A DNA stretch of 64,000 bases from Arthrinium phaeospermum (Eukaryota; Ascomycota; Sordariomycetes; Amphisphaeriales; Apiosporaceae): the NCBI GenBank assembly GCA_006503535.1, contig QYRS01000004.1, positions 3,658,001-3,722,000 of the forward strand. The letters run 5' to 3'. The notes under the pieces were generated by a model. The model was not told where the DNA came from, made no database searches, and saw only the letters and a list, made by a program, of their open reading frames with translations. Below are positions 21,612 to 32,040 of this stretch, piece by piece (the stretch's first letter is position 1; every line of letters begins with the position of its first letter). The translations under genes were made by a program, and so were the position numbers.

Positions 21612-23196
21612 TTACAAGAGGAAAAGCCCGCTGCCGGCGAGCATGAAGACGGTGGTCGCCCCTACCACGGCCAAATGCGCCCACTCAAAGGCGGGGACGA
21701 TGCCGGCCGCGCTCTGGAAGCCTTTACTAGCGGCGTACGTGGGTTGCGCGACCGAGCCGTCGCCGGATCCCGTGGCGGCGACTTGATTCTGGACAACGGT
21801 GCCGCTGGGAACGGCAGCGCCCTTGCTAGGGAAGGGAACAATGTTGGTCTTGGTCGAGTTGAAGTCGGTCTTGGCCATGCCGATCTGGTTGTTCTCGAGG
21901 TCGTAGACGACGTAGGCGGATCGGAGGAACGTGTCGCCCAGGAGGAACGGCTCGCTGGTGAAGTTTTGGATCCCGAACTGGCAGATGGGCTGGCCCTTAT
22001 ACTGGCCCGACTGGAACTTGGGGACGTCGGCTCCCTCCGCGATGTCCAGGACCAGCTCGGTCATATCGACGCTGATCTTGGGGCCGTTGGGGCCGGCGAA
22101 TCCAAACTCAAAGGTACCCTTGCTGTTCTCCATTCCGCAGGGAACGAAGGCCATTTGGGTGTAGGTGTCGTACACGGCGCCGACCTCCTTCCAGACCTGA
22201 ACAGCAAGCTCGGTGGGGAGGTAGCTGAGAGTGGTACCAGAATCCAGCACAACAGGGATGGGGAATTGGCGGGTCGTGAGCGTATCGGAACCGGAGGGAG
22301 AGTTGGCGGTCAACGAAGTCATAGCGACGATGAAGGACGTGAACGCGTTGGTCTGCGAGTCCTTCTGGACGTTGATGACCGACAAGTCGCCTTCGTACTT
22401 CTCGGTATCGACACCGCCAAACAGGATTTGGCCAGTGCTAGCATCCAGATCGTTCAGCCACAGACTGTAGGCATTCGTAGCAATCAGGCCCTCGTCCATC
22501 ATCTGCACCGGCAGATTGCGGTAAGCCGACGAGGCTTTCTGCGTGTCGGCAACAATGGCCTCGTTCAGCGCATACCCAACTCCGATCAGCCCATACGGTA
22601 TATCGGTATCGAGCCCCAGGCCCATCGTCACGTTGGTGAGCTTGCCGCCACCAATTTCGAAGTCATCGGTGAAATAGTCGCCATTAGAATGACTGCCATC
22701 GACGTAGGAGATGTTGAAGAGGTTTTTGCCGACTATATTGAAGGACGTCGACTTGCTGGAATCGACTGTGCGCAAATCCGTTAGCTACCCAATCCGCGTG
22801 GGCCAGCACAGTGAAATTAATTGGGGACTTACATGATCCGAGGGTGCAACCCTCGTCATCTCCCCCCGAAGACTCGCCGTCGCCTCCTCTAGATCCGCCC
22901 GACGGAGAGGATTTTGTGCATACTGATGAACTGCTCGATGGTACCCAGATATCACTCGAGCCCGTGTCCAATTGCAAGGTCAACTTCTGGCCCGGAGACC
23001 CGACCGATACTGTCGCAAAGTAACCTCCCCGGTTCACGTCGTTCTTAATGGTTTCTTCGTAAGTTGTAGCATCCCGCCTGCTCAGTCCTTGCCGTTTGGG
23101 ATGTGTTGCTCTCTTGGCAATATCGAATTGCACAACCTGCGCGTGGGCGGCGGAAGCCATCAGCGACACGGTCGCTAGTGTTGCAACGGTCTTCAT
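21612..23196 (-). CDS. Secreted GPI-type aspartic protease, yapsin/candidapepsin-like (505 aa)
   Basis: Exons 22833-23196 and 21612-22765 give 505 residues. A signal peptide (about 1-19) and a short propeptide with dibasic KR and RR sites precede the pepsin-fold domain. The two catalytic aspartates lie in DTGSSDIW (77-80) and DSGTTLSYLP (about 296-299). A Ser/Gly/Asp-rich insertion near 87-115 precedes the CTLGS region, typical of yapsin-like enzymes. The C-terminus ends in a small-residue and Ser/Gly linker and a hydrophobic tail (AVVGATTVFMLAGSGLFLL), which indicates GPI anchoring to the plasma membrane or wall. The family (MEROPS A1) cleaves cell-surface or secreted proteins. The promoter shares a 16-bp element with member F. 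Confidence 0.93.
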
Positions 23197-23274
23197 GGTT
23201 CGGGTCTGACTAGGGTCCCAAATGCTTGTTCGATGGGTTCTTGGAGGGGCTGGTGGGTGTATGTATTGTATTGA

Positions 23275-23290
23275 CTGGATTCAATACCAG
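23275..23290 (-). promoter_or_regulatory. 16-bp element shared with the promoter of member F
   Basis: CTGGATTCAATACCAG, about 80-95 bp upstream of the protease ATG, is identical to 17289-17304 in the member F promoter. It is itself close to palindromic. Confidence 0.5.
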
Positions 23291-26200
23291 GAATTCCAAT
23301 TAGGTATATCGGATCGTGAGAAAATGTCGTTCTAGGTCTTCTAGGTCGAGATAAGGGCAGAAGTAGAAGCCGGCTTCTTGTCCAGCCAGGGGTCCGGAAC
23401 GCTGTGCTACCGAAAGTGTAGCTCTAGGCCGTGATATTGTTTACCGGCGACACAAAGACACAAGGCTCGCTCACTCCACAAAGGGCGGGAGCGTCTGGAC
23501 AAGAGAAGATGCGACGACAGAGTTGGTGCAAGGAACAAAACGATGAGGTAAACAATGAATGGAAACGGCAAGGAATTATGACGGGCGCCCAGACTTCCTT
23601 TCTATATCTGATGTTTCTATGGGTTGACGATCAGAAGGTTGCCGCAGGTCCAGCTGAAGCGTGCAGTTCGGGCCAAGAAATGGAAAAAGATGCCAAGAAA
23701 TATCCCCAATTACCCAGAGACTGGGGCTGACCTTCGCTAGCCCTTTTAGCTGCCGGGGGCTGGGCGCAACGATCATTGGCACTAAAACAACATGTCACAG
23801 AGCTCTTCAGCTGTGCCTCTTTCGCGTCTCTGGGTCTCGGGTCGCAAGGCCTCCCAACTCTGCCGGACTCACCTATCAAATGCGAAACGGAAGCGTGGCG
23901 CAGTGATGCTAGTGCCCATCAAGCTTATTAGTTGGCTCCTATCGTCAAACGTTTCCATGCACAAGCAACCTGGCAAGCTGGCCTTCTCGCTGCTGCCTTC
24001 GGATGAGCCGTGCCGGGCGCTTACTACTTAGGAACACCGGTCCTGCAGAGCTTGGGAGCCAACGGTGCATTTAGAAATTGGTGATGACGACGCTTGATCC
24101 TGAGCCTCGCAACTACCAGCCCAGCCTCTTTGAGTCTCTGTCAATATTACGACGGCACCCTCATCTATGGATTCCTACTAAGAGGGTTCTCGGTAATGGA
24201 AATAGAAATCCCGCCCCTTCGGTATTGCGAAGATTTGTAAGTGCGTGGACATCTGCAGGCCTGACATGTACAGTAGAGCTCCTCCCATCATGATTGATAC
24301 ATTAGGTATCCAAGCGGGGCCTCTGCTGTCGCTCCTACACACTATCCAAACTATCAACTCCTTAATCTTCTAATCTTGCTGACCGGAAGTCCTGCACTTC
24401 CGAGAGAGGGTTTGTGTGTGTGTCGCCCGAGAGGGCATTCACCTGGCAAGCATTGTCACCCACGATAGGCTGGATCCCGTTGGTTTCGTGTTGCGACTTG
24501 TCACTTGTAGCGAACCGCCCAGGCGACGATGCATGAAAGAAGCATCTAGCCCAGCACGCCACCATCCAGCAACTGAACAGTGCACTGCCACGCATTGGAT
24601 GAACCCCGTCGGTGGTGCAACGTACCCCATGTTACAGACAGGTGATACCAATCGCTAGGTTCGTGTGCCCGTCTACCAAGTCGCAACTACGAAATGAACA
24701 GAGCGACGGGATAGTTTCGATCAATTGATCTGTCAGCAATCGCCTATCGCAGCGGTCTCGTTTCTAGGCTCATTTGACAAGACCGATCAATTGACGTACC
24801 TGCAGTAGCAAACCTTCAAGGTAGCAAGCTGAAGGAAACCCAGAAAAGTGGTGCGCGGGTATCTCCCGCTTGTCGTTGCTTGTTCTCGCGATTTCGCTCG
24901 GGACGTGCCAGATGCCCAGTGTTTTTTTCTGAGTTCGAGCTGTTGCTGGTACGTGTAAGCTGGATCGACCGTTGTGCCCACTATTCTGTCCCCGTGCTTG
25001 GCGAATACCTAGGCCGCATTCGCTGTGTGATCACCCCCCAAAAAGAACGTTACGTAGGTAGGTAGGCAAGGCGCGCAAGGGGACAGTTTGAAGTCGGGGC
25101 AGTCGGGGCCCGCTGGATGACGAACGAACATAAGTTTGTCGGCCAGCCCTCGTTCGAGGGGGCCATGACTCGCGATGCCGTTGCAAGCAACCTTGTCGAT
25201 GCCGATCTTCCGGAGGGCGGTCTGCCATCCTCGTCATGGTGGTGAAGGAGCCGTTGGCAATTCAACGCCATCCTCGCGGCACGTGTACTTGTCGCTGGGC
25301 AAAACGTGTACAGGCGTCTGTTTGCCGCTGGTGGCTGGCCAACGCGACGAGGTTATGTAGCCTACTCCGTAGATTCGTACGAGAGGCGGGCAGCAAAGCT
25401 ATGGTTGTGCTTCAAGCTCCCTGCTGTCCGAGTCTTGGCTCGCTTGGCTCGCGCATCGTCATCAATACTCTGTGCGACAGTACACATACTATTGTGTTCA
25501 CATATAGAGGTGAAACACCGCTTGTGATCCCGCAGCTCTTGGTGCGCCCAGTGCCTGTTCTCGCAAGGTGGTGGACGCTGCGAATCAATCAAGCAGGTTG
25601 CACGAACAAGTTGTTGGGTGTGCATCGGGGCGCATCAGCCGCAATGCAAACAGGGGCGCTGGCACTGGCACTGCTACCATACGATAGCAGCGTCACACCG
25701 AGTCAAGTCAATTTGCTGTCCAACGGCTTCCCTCCGCCCTGCTACTGCCGCGGCCCTGCCTTCCCTCCTCCCGAGTCTATATGAGAGATATTTTCGCCGG
25801 CAATCTGATGGTCTGACATGTATGCACTACCGGCCGACAATTACCCCATACGCAAACGAGTCCCCGTATTCATCATAAGAATTTCCCCGTTGTCTAAGGT
25901 CAGTGGTGTGGGACGAAAGGGGGGAGCTCCCGGGGAGTGTGGGTTAGGACCCCTAGAACTTGCCCAGTGATGTCACTCTCCAGTATTTTGCTCCAGCGGA
26001 AAAAAGGTTGAAGATCTAGCAGATAAGGAGATTTGGGAGCCATCTCCCAGCACCTCAACGTCGCGGCTTCATGTCGAAAACTTCCCCATGTGATCCCCAG
26101 ATGCGATAAATCGACCAGCCAAGTTCTTGGCAGTACCGAACTTGAATCCGTGATTGGATCTCGATTGGAAGCCGGACCAAACCAGGCGAGCGAGGTGTCA

Positions 26201-26891
26201 GAACAGCAAACAGGCCGGAGCTGTCCCTCCAGTCTGGACCCACAGAATTGCCCCAGCTATTCTGACAGCGACCCCCAAACGCTGGTCATCGTCTCCAGCT
26301 TTTTTGAGAGCGAGGAAAACTCCAAAGATGGCATCGAGGCCAGATCCAACATTATTCCGTGGGGTTTATGAGCATGAGCGGAGTTGAGGTCCGTTCGTTC
26401 CCCTACCTATATAAATAGACATATGTCAGGTAGGTATATATAGAAGAGAGGTGGCTCTCTTGCTGCTTCACCAAGAACTTATCCCCCCTCCACTTGTGTT
26501 CATCACACAGACAACGAAACGTATCAGCCACCAAAATAACACCACCAAGACCGACGCCAATATACCAGCGCCCTCCATACATACATAAAGCAGCTCCTGA
26601 ACATCGACGGAGCGACCTTTTGTCTTCATTTTCGCATCTTGTTCCAATTGTAATCAGCCGCTAATGACGTTGGGCATCTGCATGAGAGCCATTACACTCC
26701 TTTTCAACTTCGGCATCCCTTGAAGAGATACGCACTCCAGCGACATATCACTACATAACTTACTTTGGTCCTTATCACTATCACCGCTAGAGCACATACT
26801 TCATAATCATTTCAGAGACTCCATATTATATTCTTAGGACCTGCTACATACTTGCCTGGCGTTGAGAAGCTAGACATACACCAACAGAAAG
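23291..26891. other. 3.6 kb intergenic region
   Basis: No supportable gene. Frames of up to 182 codons (25236-25784) lack recognisable motifs or plausible splice partners. The right end holds the promoter and leader of the 72-residue protein: TATATAAATAG at about 26409 and a CA/CT-rich leader of roughly 450 bp. Confidence 0.5.
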
Positions 26892-27110
26892 ATGTGCCCA
26901 TCCAAAGCGCTCCGCCGGGTCTGCCAGGGCTGCCATTCCATCAACTACCAGCAGCAGTTCGAGATCAGCTGCCCGACGGCCAGGAAGCAGCAGTTCGCGG
27001 TCCTGAGCGACTGCCCGTACTACCACCACGAGAACCTGGACATTAACAACTTCGTCTGCGACAGTTGCGTCAAGAGCATCGGCTGGGATCGTGAGATCAT
27101 GCGGAGCTGA
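26892..27110 (+). CDS. Small Cys-rich, probably zinc-binding protein (72 aa)
   Basis: A single exon of 72 residues. Cysteine pairs and singles are spaced CxxC (about 11-14), C, C and CxxC (about 55-58), starting MCPSKALRRVCQGC and ending near FVCDSCVKSIGW. There is no signal peptide. The spacing resembles small fungal proteins with paired CxxC metal-binding sites, but I cannot name the family. A TATA box at 26409 and a long CA-rich leader support transcription from the left. The downstream frame closes quickly. An intron in the long leader is possible. Confidence 0.6.
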   Translation: MCPSKALRRVCQGCHSINYQQQFEISCPTARKQQFAVLSDCPYYHHENLDINNFVCDSCVKSIGWDREIMRS

Positions 27111-28009
27111 GCCCTGCCCCGGGGAGGCGCTCGTGTCCTGAACCAGCAAGCTGCAGATGCTCTCAGCTTGATGGATGAAGTATGATTGGCCGGTCAATTG
27201 GGTTGGCGACGCAACGACGGGTGTTAGGCGAGCGAATCGGATCACGCGCCGGGGAGTCCTGAAGTCTTCCCATGGTCACGCGAGGGAAGCTGATCACAAC
27301 GACGACGAACCAGGCATGACGACGACGAATGTACATTATACAGAGTACCCCAAATAAAGCCATGCTATTTTGCTACTTTTCCGTCCTGCTTTTCCCCCAC
27401 ACACTGACACTGTAGCGATGCTGTGGCGCTACGGGCGATCCGGGGTCATGGGGAAAATGAAGTCACTGCCGATTGGTGCTGGCCCCTGGTCAATTGTGCG
27501 CGCGGCAACCGGACTCTTCCCCGGGCAAATGCTATATGTCTAGGGCAAGCCCCAAAGCATGATAGATTGAGCGATGGTTATTAAGGAGTTGCTAGTTGGA
27601 GACCGGCCTTGACGTCAATCCGACCGGGGGCGGAGGCTGAGGACGGAAGCATGTAGTCGAACCGCCGCCTGGGCAACTCACCCGTCGCCCCCAACAATGC
27701 ATGCACTCGAAAGAAAACGCAAGACTGATAGTTAGTTGTAATCTGTTCTTTATAGAAATATAGAAGTAGCATAAGTAAGAAAATATGTCAACACCTCATT
27801 AGTCAAGTCAGTCCCCTTAGAGGAGGTGCAATATCCTTGTCCCCCATCCCCCCTCTTTGAGAACGTGACTTCGGGCGTGATGAAGTTGACCTGTTGGTGC
27901 GATCCGAAGCATTTCCTTCGGATTTCACCCTCGTCAAAGTCCCAACACACCGACTCGTCCACCCGGCGCGACCTCACTGTCGTCCGTTTGCCCGTACGCC
28001 GCGCGGGCT
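27111..28009. other. Intergenic between convergent genes
   Basis: 3' flanks; no supportable gene. Confidence 0.55.
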
Positions 28010-28763
28010 CTAGTTCATGCCGAGCAGGTTGTAGGGAGGGGCCCAGCCCACGCACTTGAAGAGCGATTGGCCCTGGACCTCGCCGCATTCGAAGTGGCCG
28101 GAGGTGTCTTCCTTGCACTTGCTGTTGACCTTGTCACCGGTGTCGTAGATTTTCCAGGGGCCTCGGCTGTTGAAGATCGCTGCAGTTTTACGTTAGTATA
28201 AGGTAAGGCGAGATAGAAGGGAGAAAGCAGCATAGTAAAGGAGCTTAGGTGGGAACTTACTGAAATGGACCCGGTCGGTGTGCAATTCCAAAGCGTGAGG
28301 CAGAGAGGGCCCCACGCCCGGCTCGTGGAAGCGGCTGCCGAGAATTTGGCCGCTGAGGTCGTCGCCCTTGTACCAGATCCTGGAGGCTTTGGCGGAGGAG
28401 CACTATTGGGAGGTCATTTAGCTTTCTTTTCCTTCTTTTTTGGGATGACGCCGCTATTCTCTCGGGCTTTCCGGGAGAGCGTTTGGGGGGAATAGAGCAT
28501 CGTTTGGTACGATTTCAAATATCAAATGTTCGCAAACATACCGTGATGTTGGGACCCTCCAGAGCGCGAATGCCTCTCACGTTGCCGGCAGCGATGCCGC
28601 CAATGTTGCCGCCATCTTCGTAATCAGAGTAGAGCCAGAACTCGTTGAGCTTGTAATCCTCGAAGACATCATTGAGCATTCCTCGCTGTGTCGGTGGGGA
28701 AGCAGGCGCGGCAAAGACTGCCAAGGGCGCGATAGCGAGCAGGATAGAAGCGATGGACAGCGT
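28010..28763 (-). CDS. Secreted protein with no visible ATG start (about 177 aa)
   Basis: Exons 28542-28763, 28261-28402 and 28010-28179 splice in frame with good GT-AG signals and a TACTAAC branch site before exon 3. The protein opens with a strong signal peptide (LSIASILLAIAPLAVFA, cleavage before APASP). The mature domain contains FWLYSDYEDGGNIGGIAAGN, a central CSSAKASRIWYKGDD, and a C-terminal part with three cysteines and GPWKIYDTGDK. I do not recognise the family. No in-frame ATG precedes the signal peptide down from the TATA box at about 28923-28930; the codons there are ATT ACG CTG. The first in-frame ATG (28679) lies after the signal peptide. Translation may start at a non-ATG codon, the ATG may be mutated, or an unseen upstream exon may exist. 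Confidence 0.65.
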
Positions 28764-29459
28764 AATGGAAGTGGATAAGTTGGTGAGAGTTTCTGTGGTT
28801 TTGAGTGTTTGGTGGCGTTCGAAAGAAGTCGAGATTGGTAAGATGAAAGAGGTTGAAGTTGGCAGGATGAAAGAAGTTGAAACTGATGGGATGAGAGAAG
28901 TTGAAACTGAGAGGATTGGCGAGCTGATTTATACCGTTGGATGCATGGTGAGGCAAGGGCCTGTACCTAATCTACTCAGTGTGGGCCATTTGTAGCAAGG
29001 TATGAATTACCACCGGGATGAATCTATTGAAGAGAATCATTGGGAGTCTTAATCTACTACTGTGTACTTGATGATTTTAGCCCAAGGCTGTGTTTTGTTT
29101 TCCCTTTTTGCTACCTGATTAACGAAAAGCTTTGTTGCCAAACGGCCAACATTGCCCCATATCAGGTTTTGTATTTTCCACTGAACGAAAGGGACATACC
29201 AGTGAGTACCGGCGGGGAAGTTCTTACAGCTGGAGAGCCGCGTGACATTCTATGCGTGTTGAACAATGACTGCCAGAGTATTACGTTCGGCACTGCGTAG
29301 TGACTGTGCATTTACCTGCCAAGCCTGCCCAAGGTAGGAGTGAAGAAGTGATCGGCGATATGAAATATGACTTGGTCTCTTTGAGCGCTGATGCATCAGT
29401 GAAGCCCTTTTCCATGTAGTTGTTTCCGACCAAATTACTTGTCTTCCTCATGAATGCTG
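28764..29459. other. Promoter and leader of the secreted-protein gene, plus intergenic
   Basis: Minus-strand TATAAAT at about 28923-28930 is followed by a leader made of imperfect repeats of a TTTCAACTTCTTTCATC type (28820-28910). The rest shows no gene. Confidence 0.5.
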
Positions 29460-30745
29460 TCCAACCTGGAGCAGGCACGCAGACTAAAAGGAGTCGGCGG
29501 TACTCGCGACAAGCTTTTGCTTATCGATACCTACCAAGGCTCAGGGCGTACGGAAGGGGCCGCCGGTAATAAAGAAGATTCCGCCGGCTCTTTCCACGAT
29601 GAAGCAGCAGCGAATGCGGTCCAAGCCGGGCCAGGTACACAAACAAAAAGGGTCGGAGATATTACATATCAGTACTTCTAAAATCTCGGAGGGCGCACGA
29701 AAGGTGTCGGCGAAACACGACAACCTTCTGCACATCGGTCCCTACCAAGTCTCAGGGCGTAGGAAAGGGGCCGCTGGTAGTGAAAGAGATTCCGTGGCTC
29801 TTTCCGCGGTAACGCAGCAGTGAATGCGCCAGCACTTTCCGCGGTGGCATAGCAGTGGATACGGTCCAAATCGGAACAGGTACACAGACAAAAAGGGTAG
29901 GCGATATTGCACATGGGTGCCTAACAAGTCTCGGAGGGCATACGAAAAGGGGTCGGCTGTATTGGAAGTGATTCCGCCAGCTCTTTCCATGGTGAAGCAA
30001 GGTTCCACCGGCTCTTTCCACGGTAAAGCAGCAGTGAGTGCGGTTGGTCCAGACCGGGGCAGGTGCGCAGACAAAAAGGGGTCGGCGATATTGCACATTG
30101 GTGCCTACAAGTCTTGGAGGGTATACGAAAGGGGTTGGCGAAACTCGGCCATACTTTACACATTGGTATCTACCAAGTCTAGGAGGACGTACGAAAGGGG
30201 TCGGCGGTAACCTTCGGGTATTTGGTCTATTGACACGAAAGGGGCCGCCTGTAGTGAAAAAGATTCCGCCGGCTCTTTCCACGGTGAAGCAAGATTCCGC
30301 AGGCTCTTTCCACGGTGAAGCAGTAGTGAATGTGTTCCAAACCGAGGCTGGCACGCAAAAAAAAAGGGGTCGGCGATACTGCACATGCACATCAGTGCTT
30401 ACCAAGTCGAAGAGGGCACACGAAAGGGGTCGGTGAAACTCGACAGTATTTTCTATATTGGTGGTCACTAACTCTCGGAGGGTGTACAAAAGGGGTCGGC
30501 GGTATTAGAAGTAATTCCGGCTCTTTCCACGGTGAAGTAGCAGTGAATGCGCCAGCTCTTTCCACGTTAAACGTAACAATGATTGCGGCCCAAACCGGGG
30601 CAAGCAAATCAACAAAAAGGGGTCGGCGAAACTCGACAAGCTTCTGCACATCGGCGCCTACAAAGTCTCGGAGGGCGTACGAAAGGGGCCGCCGGTATTG
30701 GAAATTACTCCGCCGGCTCTTTCCACGGTGATGCAACAGTGTAGC
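29460..30745. repeat. Degenerate tandem repeat array, about 1.3 kb
   Basis: About six copies of a composite unit of roughly 180-290 bp. Each combines modules that recur many times: CCGGCTCTTTCCACGGTGAA, an AAACCGGGGCAGGT-like block leading into ACAAAAAGGGGTCGGCG, a TTGCACATNGGTGCCTACCA-like block, and GGAGGGCGTACGAAAGGGG. The GGGGCAGGT-like block occurs near 29465, 29628, 29873, 30055, 30345 and 30597. Long reading frames cross it on both strands (up to 245 codons), but they are repeat-derived and change with copy variation. No transposase or terminal repeats were found. Confidence 0.75.
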
Positions 30746-30905
30746 CGTCTACCAAATAGATTTTACGGGTCATTTTACTTGCCCTTTTGTTGAAGAAATG
30801 CAGCCCAAATACAGCCGGCTGATTGGTTCTCGTGGGGACCAAAATCGGCATTGTTTACCCCACGATCCTCAAGTCACGTCAACAAACCATTTCACCCACC
30901 TCTCA

Positions 30906-31265
30906 CAATACTTTCTACCCAAACATTTCCGCAAGTCTCCTCCGGACTTGCAAAATAAAGCCTTCCGCAACCCCAGAGCATTCCGGAAGTCTCACCCCTC
31001 CGCTCAAACTTATCAGTCCCGGTCACGACCGCAACTTTCTCATCCGGCACTCAGGATCCGGACCCCATACACACATAATTTCACCTTTAACAATACTTTC
31101 TATTCAAAGAAATCCGGAAGTCACCCCCGGACTTGCAAAACCAAGCTTTCCGCAACCCCAGAACATTCCGAAAGTCTCACCCCCTCCGCTCAAACTTACC
31201 AGACCCGTTCAAGACCGCAACCTTCCCATTCCACACTCCGGATCACAGATTTGATACACAAATAA
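30906..31265 (+). repeat. 185-bp tandem duplication upstream of the Myb-like gene
   Basis: The block starting CAATACTTTCTACCC at 30906 is repeated from 31091 with about 80-90 percent identity by eye. It includes CCGGACTTGCAAAA, TTCCGCAACCCCAGA and CTCCGCTCAAACTTA. The second copy ends about 35 bp before the ATG at 31302, so the duplication covers leader and probably promoter. Confidence 0.7.
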
Positions 31266-31301
31266 CTGCCTCACTCAACCTTTGTTGATCCCAACGCAAA
31301 C

Positions 31302-32040
31302 ATGCCTCCCAAGAAGAACACCAACCCTGAGACTGCCACTGTCCCTCTCAGTGACGCCAAGATCCTCTGCTATGCCATGAGCACTGTCTCCGGCTTCCAC
31401 GTCAACAGCCGACTCCTGGCCACCGCTATGGGCATGAACGTCCCCAGCAATGCGTAAGTTATTGTCAGCCCCGTTTTACCTTCTCTTACCCGATCCAACA
31501 TTGTCAGCCCCGTTTTGTCCTCTTGCCCGATCCAGCATTGTCGACCCCGTTTTACACTCTCTTGCCCGATCCAGCATTGTCGACCCCGTTTTACCCTCTC
31601 TTGCCCGATCCAACGCTATCCGGTGGGCTTACACTTATCCCCCACATGATACCACGTGATACCCTACCGGTTCAACGCAGACAACAACGGAACATCCCCT
31701 TGGTAAAGTCACACGGAAGCTAACCAGCAGCAGCACCCGCAAGCTTCGAACCATTGTCGAGGCGGCCGGATTCGAGCTAAAGGAGGGCAAAATCACACCC
31801 AAGGACGGCTCCTTCCTTCCCGACGCCGCCGGCCCCTCGGCCGCCGCCCCTCCTGCCGCTCCCGCCAAGGGCAAACGAGCCGCTGCCAAGACCGAGGCCC
31901 CCGGAGGCCAGCGCGCTAGCAAGCGAATTAAGGCCAAGCACGCCGAGGACGAGGACGAGGACGAGGACGATGAGGAGACCGTCAAGCTCGAGAAGGAGAT
32001 CAAGATCAAGGAGGAGAACCTGGAGGAGGGTGAAGCCTAA
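31302..32040 (+). CDS. Small Myb-like/nuclear fungal protein (154 aa)
   Basis: Exons 31302-31453 and 31728-32040 give 154 residues. After a basic MPPKKN start, residues about 15-75 form a small helical domain (DAKILCYAMSTVSG, RLLATAMGMN, TRKLRTIVEAAGFEL). It resembles the short Myb/SANT-like DNA-binding domain of many small fungal proteins. The rest is low complexity: Ala/Pro-rich, then a basic KRIKAKH nuclear-localisation-like stretch, then an Asp/Glu run and EEGEA. A nuclear, DNA-associated role is inferred. The 274-nt intron is longer than usual here because it carries a four-copy minisatellite. The family call is by pattern only. Confidence 0.7.
31461..31614 (+). repeat. Four-copy 37-39 bp minisatellite inside an intron
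   Basis: Units start ATTGTCAGCCCCGTTTT or ATTGTCGACCCCGTTTT at 31461, 31500, 31537 and 31576, and each ends in a CCCGATCCA block. The array lies wholly within the intron of the Myb-like gene. Confidence 0.85.

Noticed and set aside
21588..22784. 398-codon plus-strand open frame
   Set aside because: Antisense to the aspartic protease, with no domain of its own.
29752..30489. 245-codon minus-strand frame and several others in the repeat array
   Set aside because: Derived from repeat units without stops in some frames; competing frames exist on both strands.
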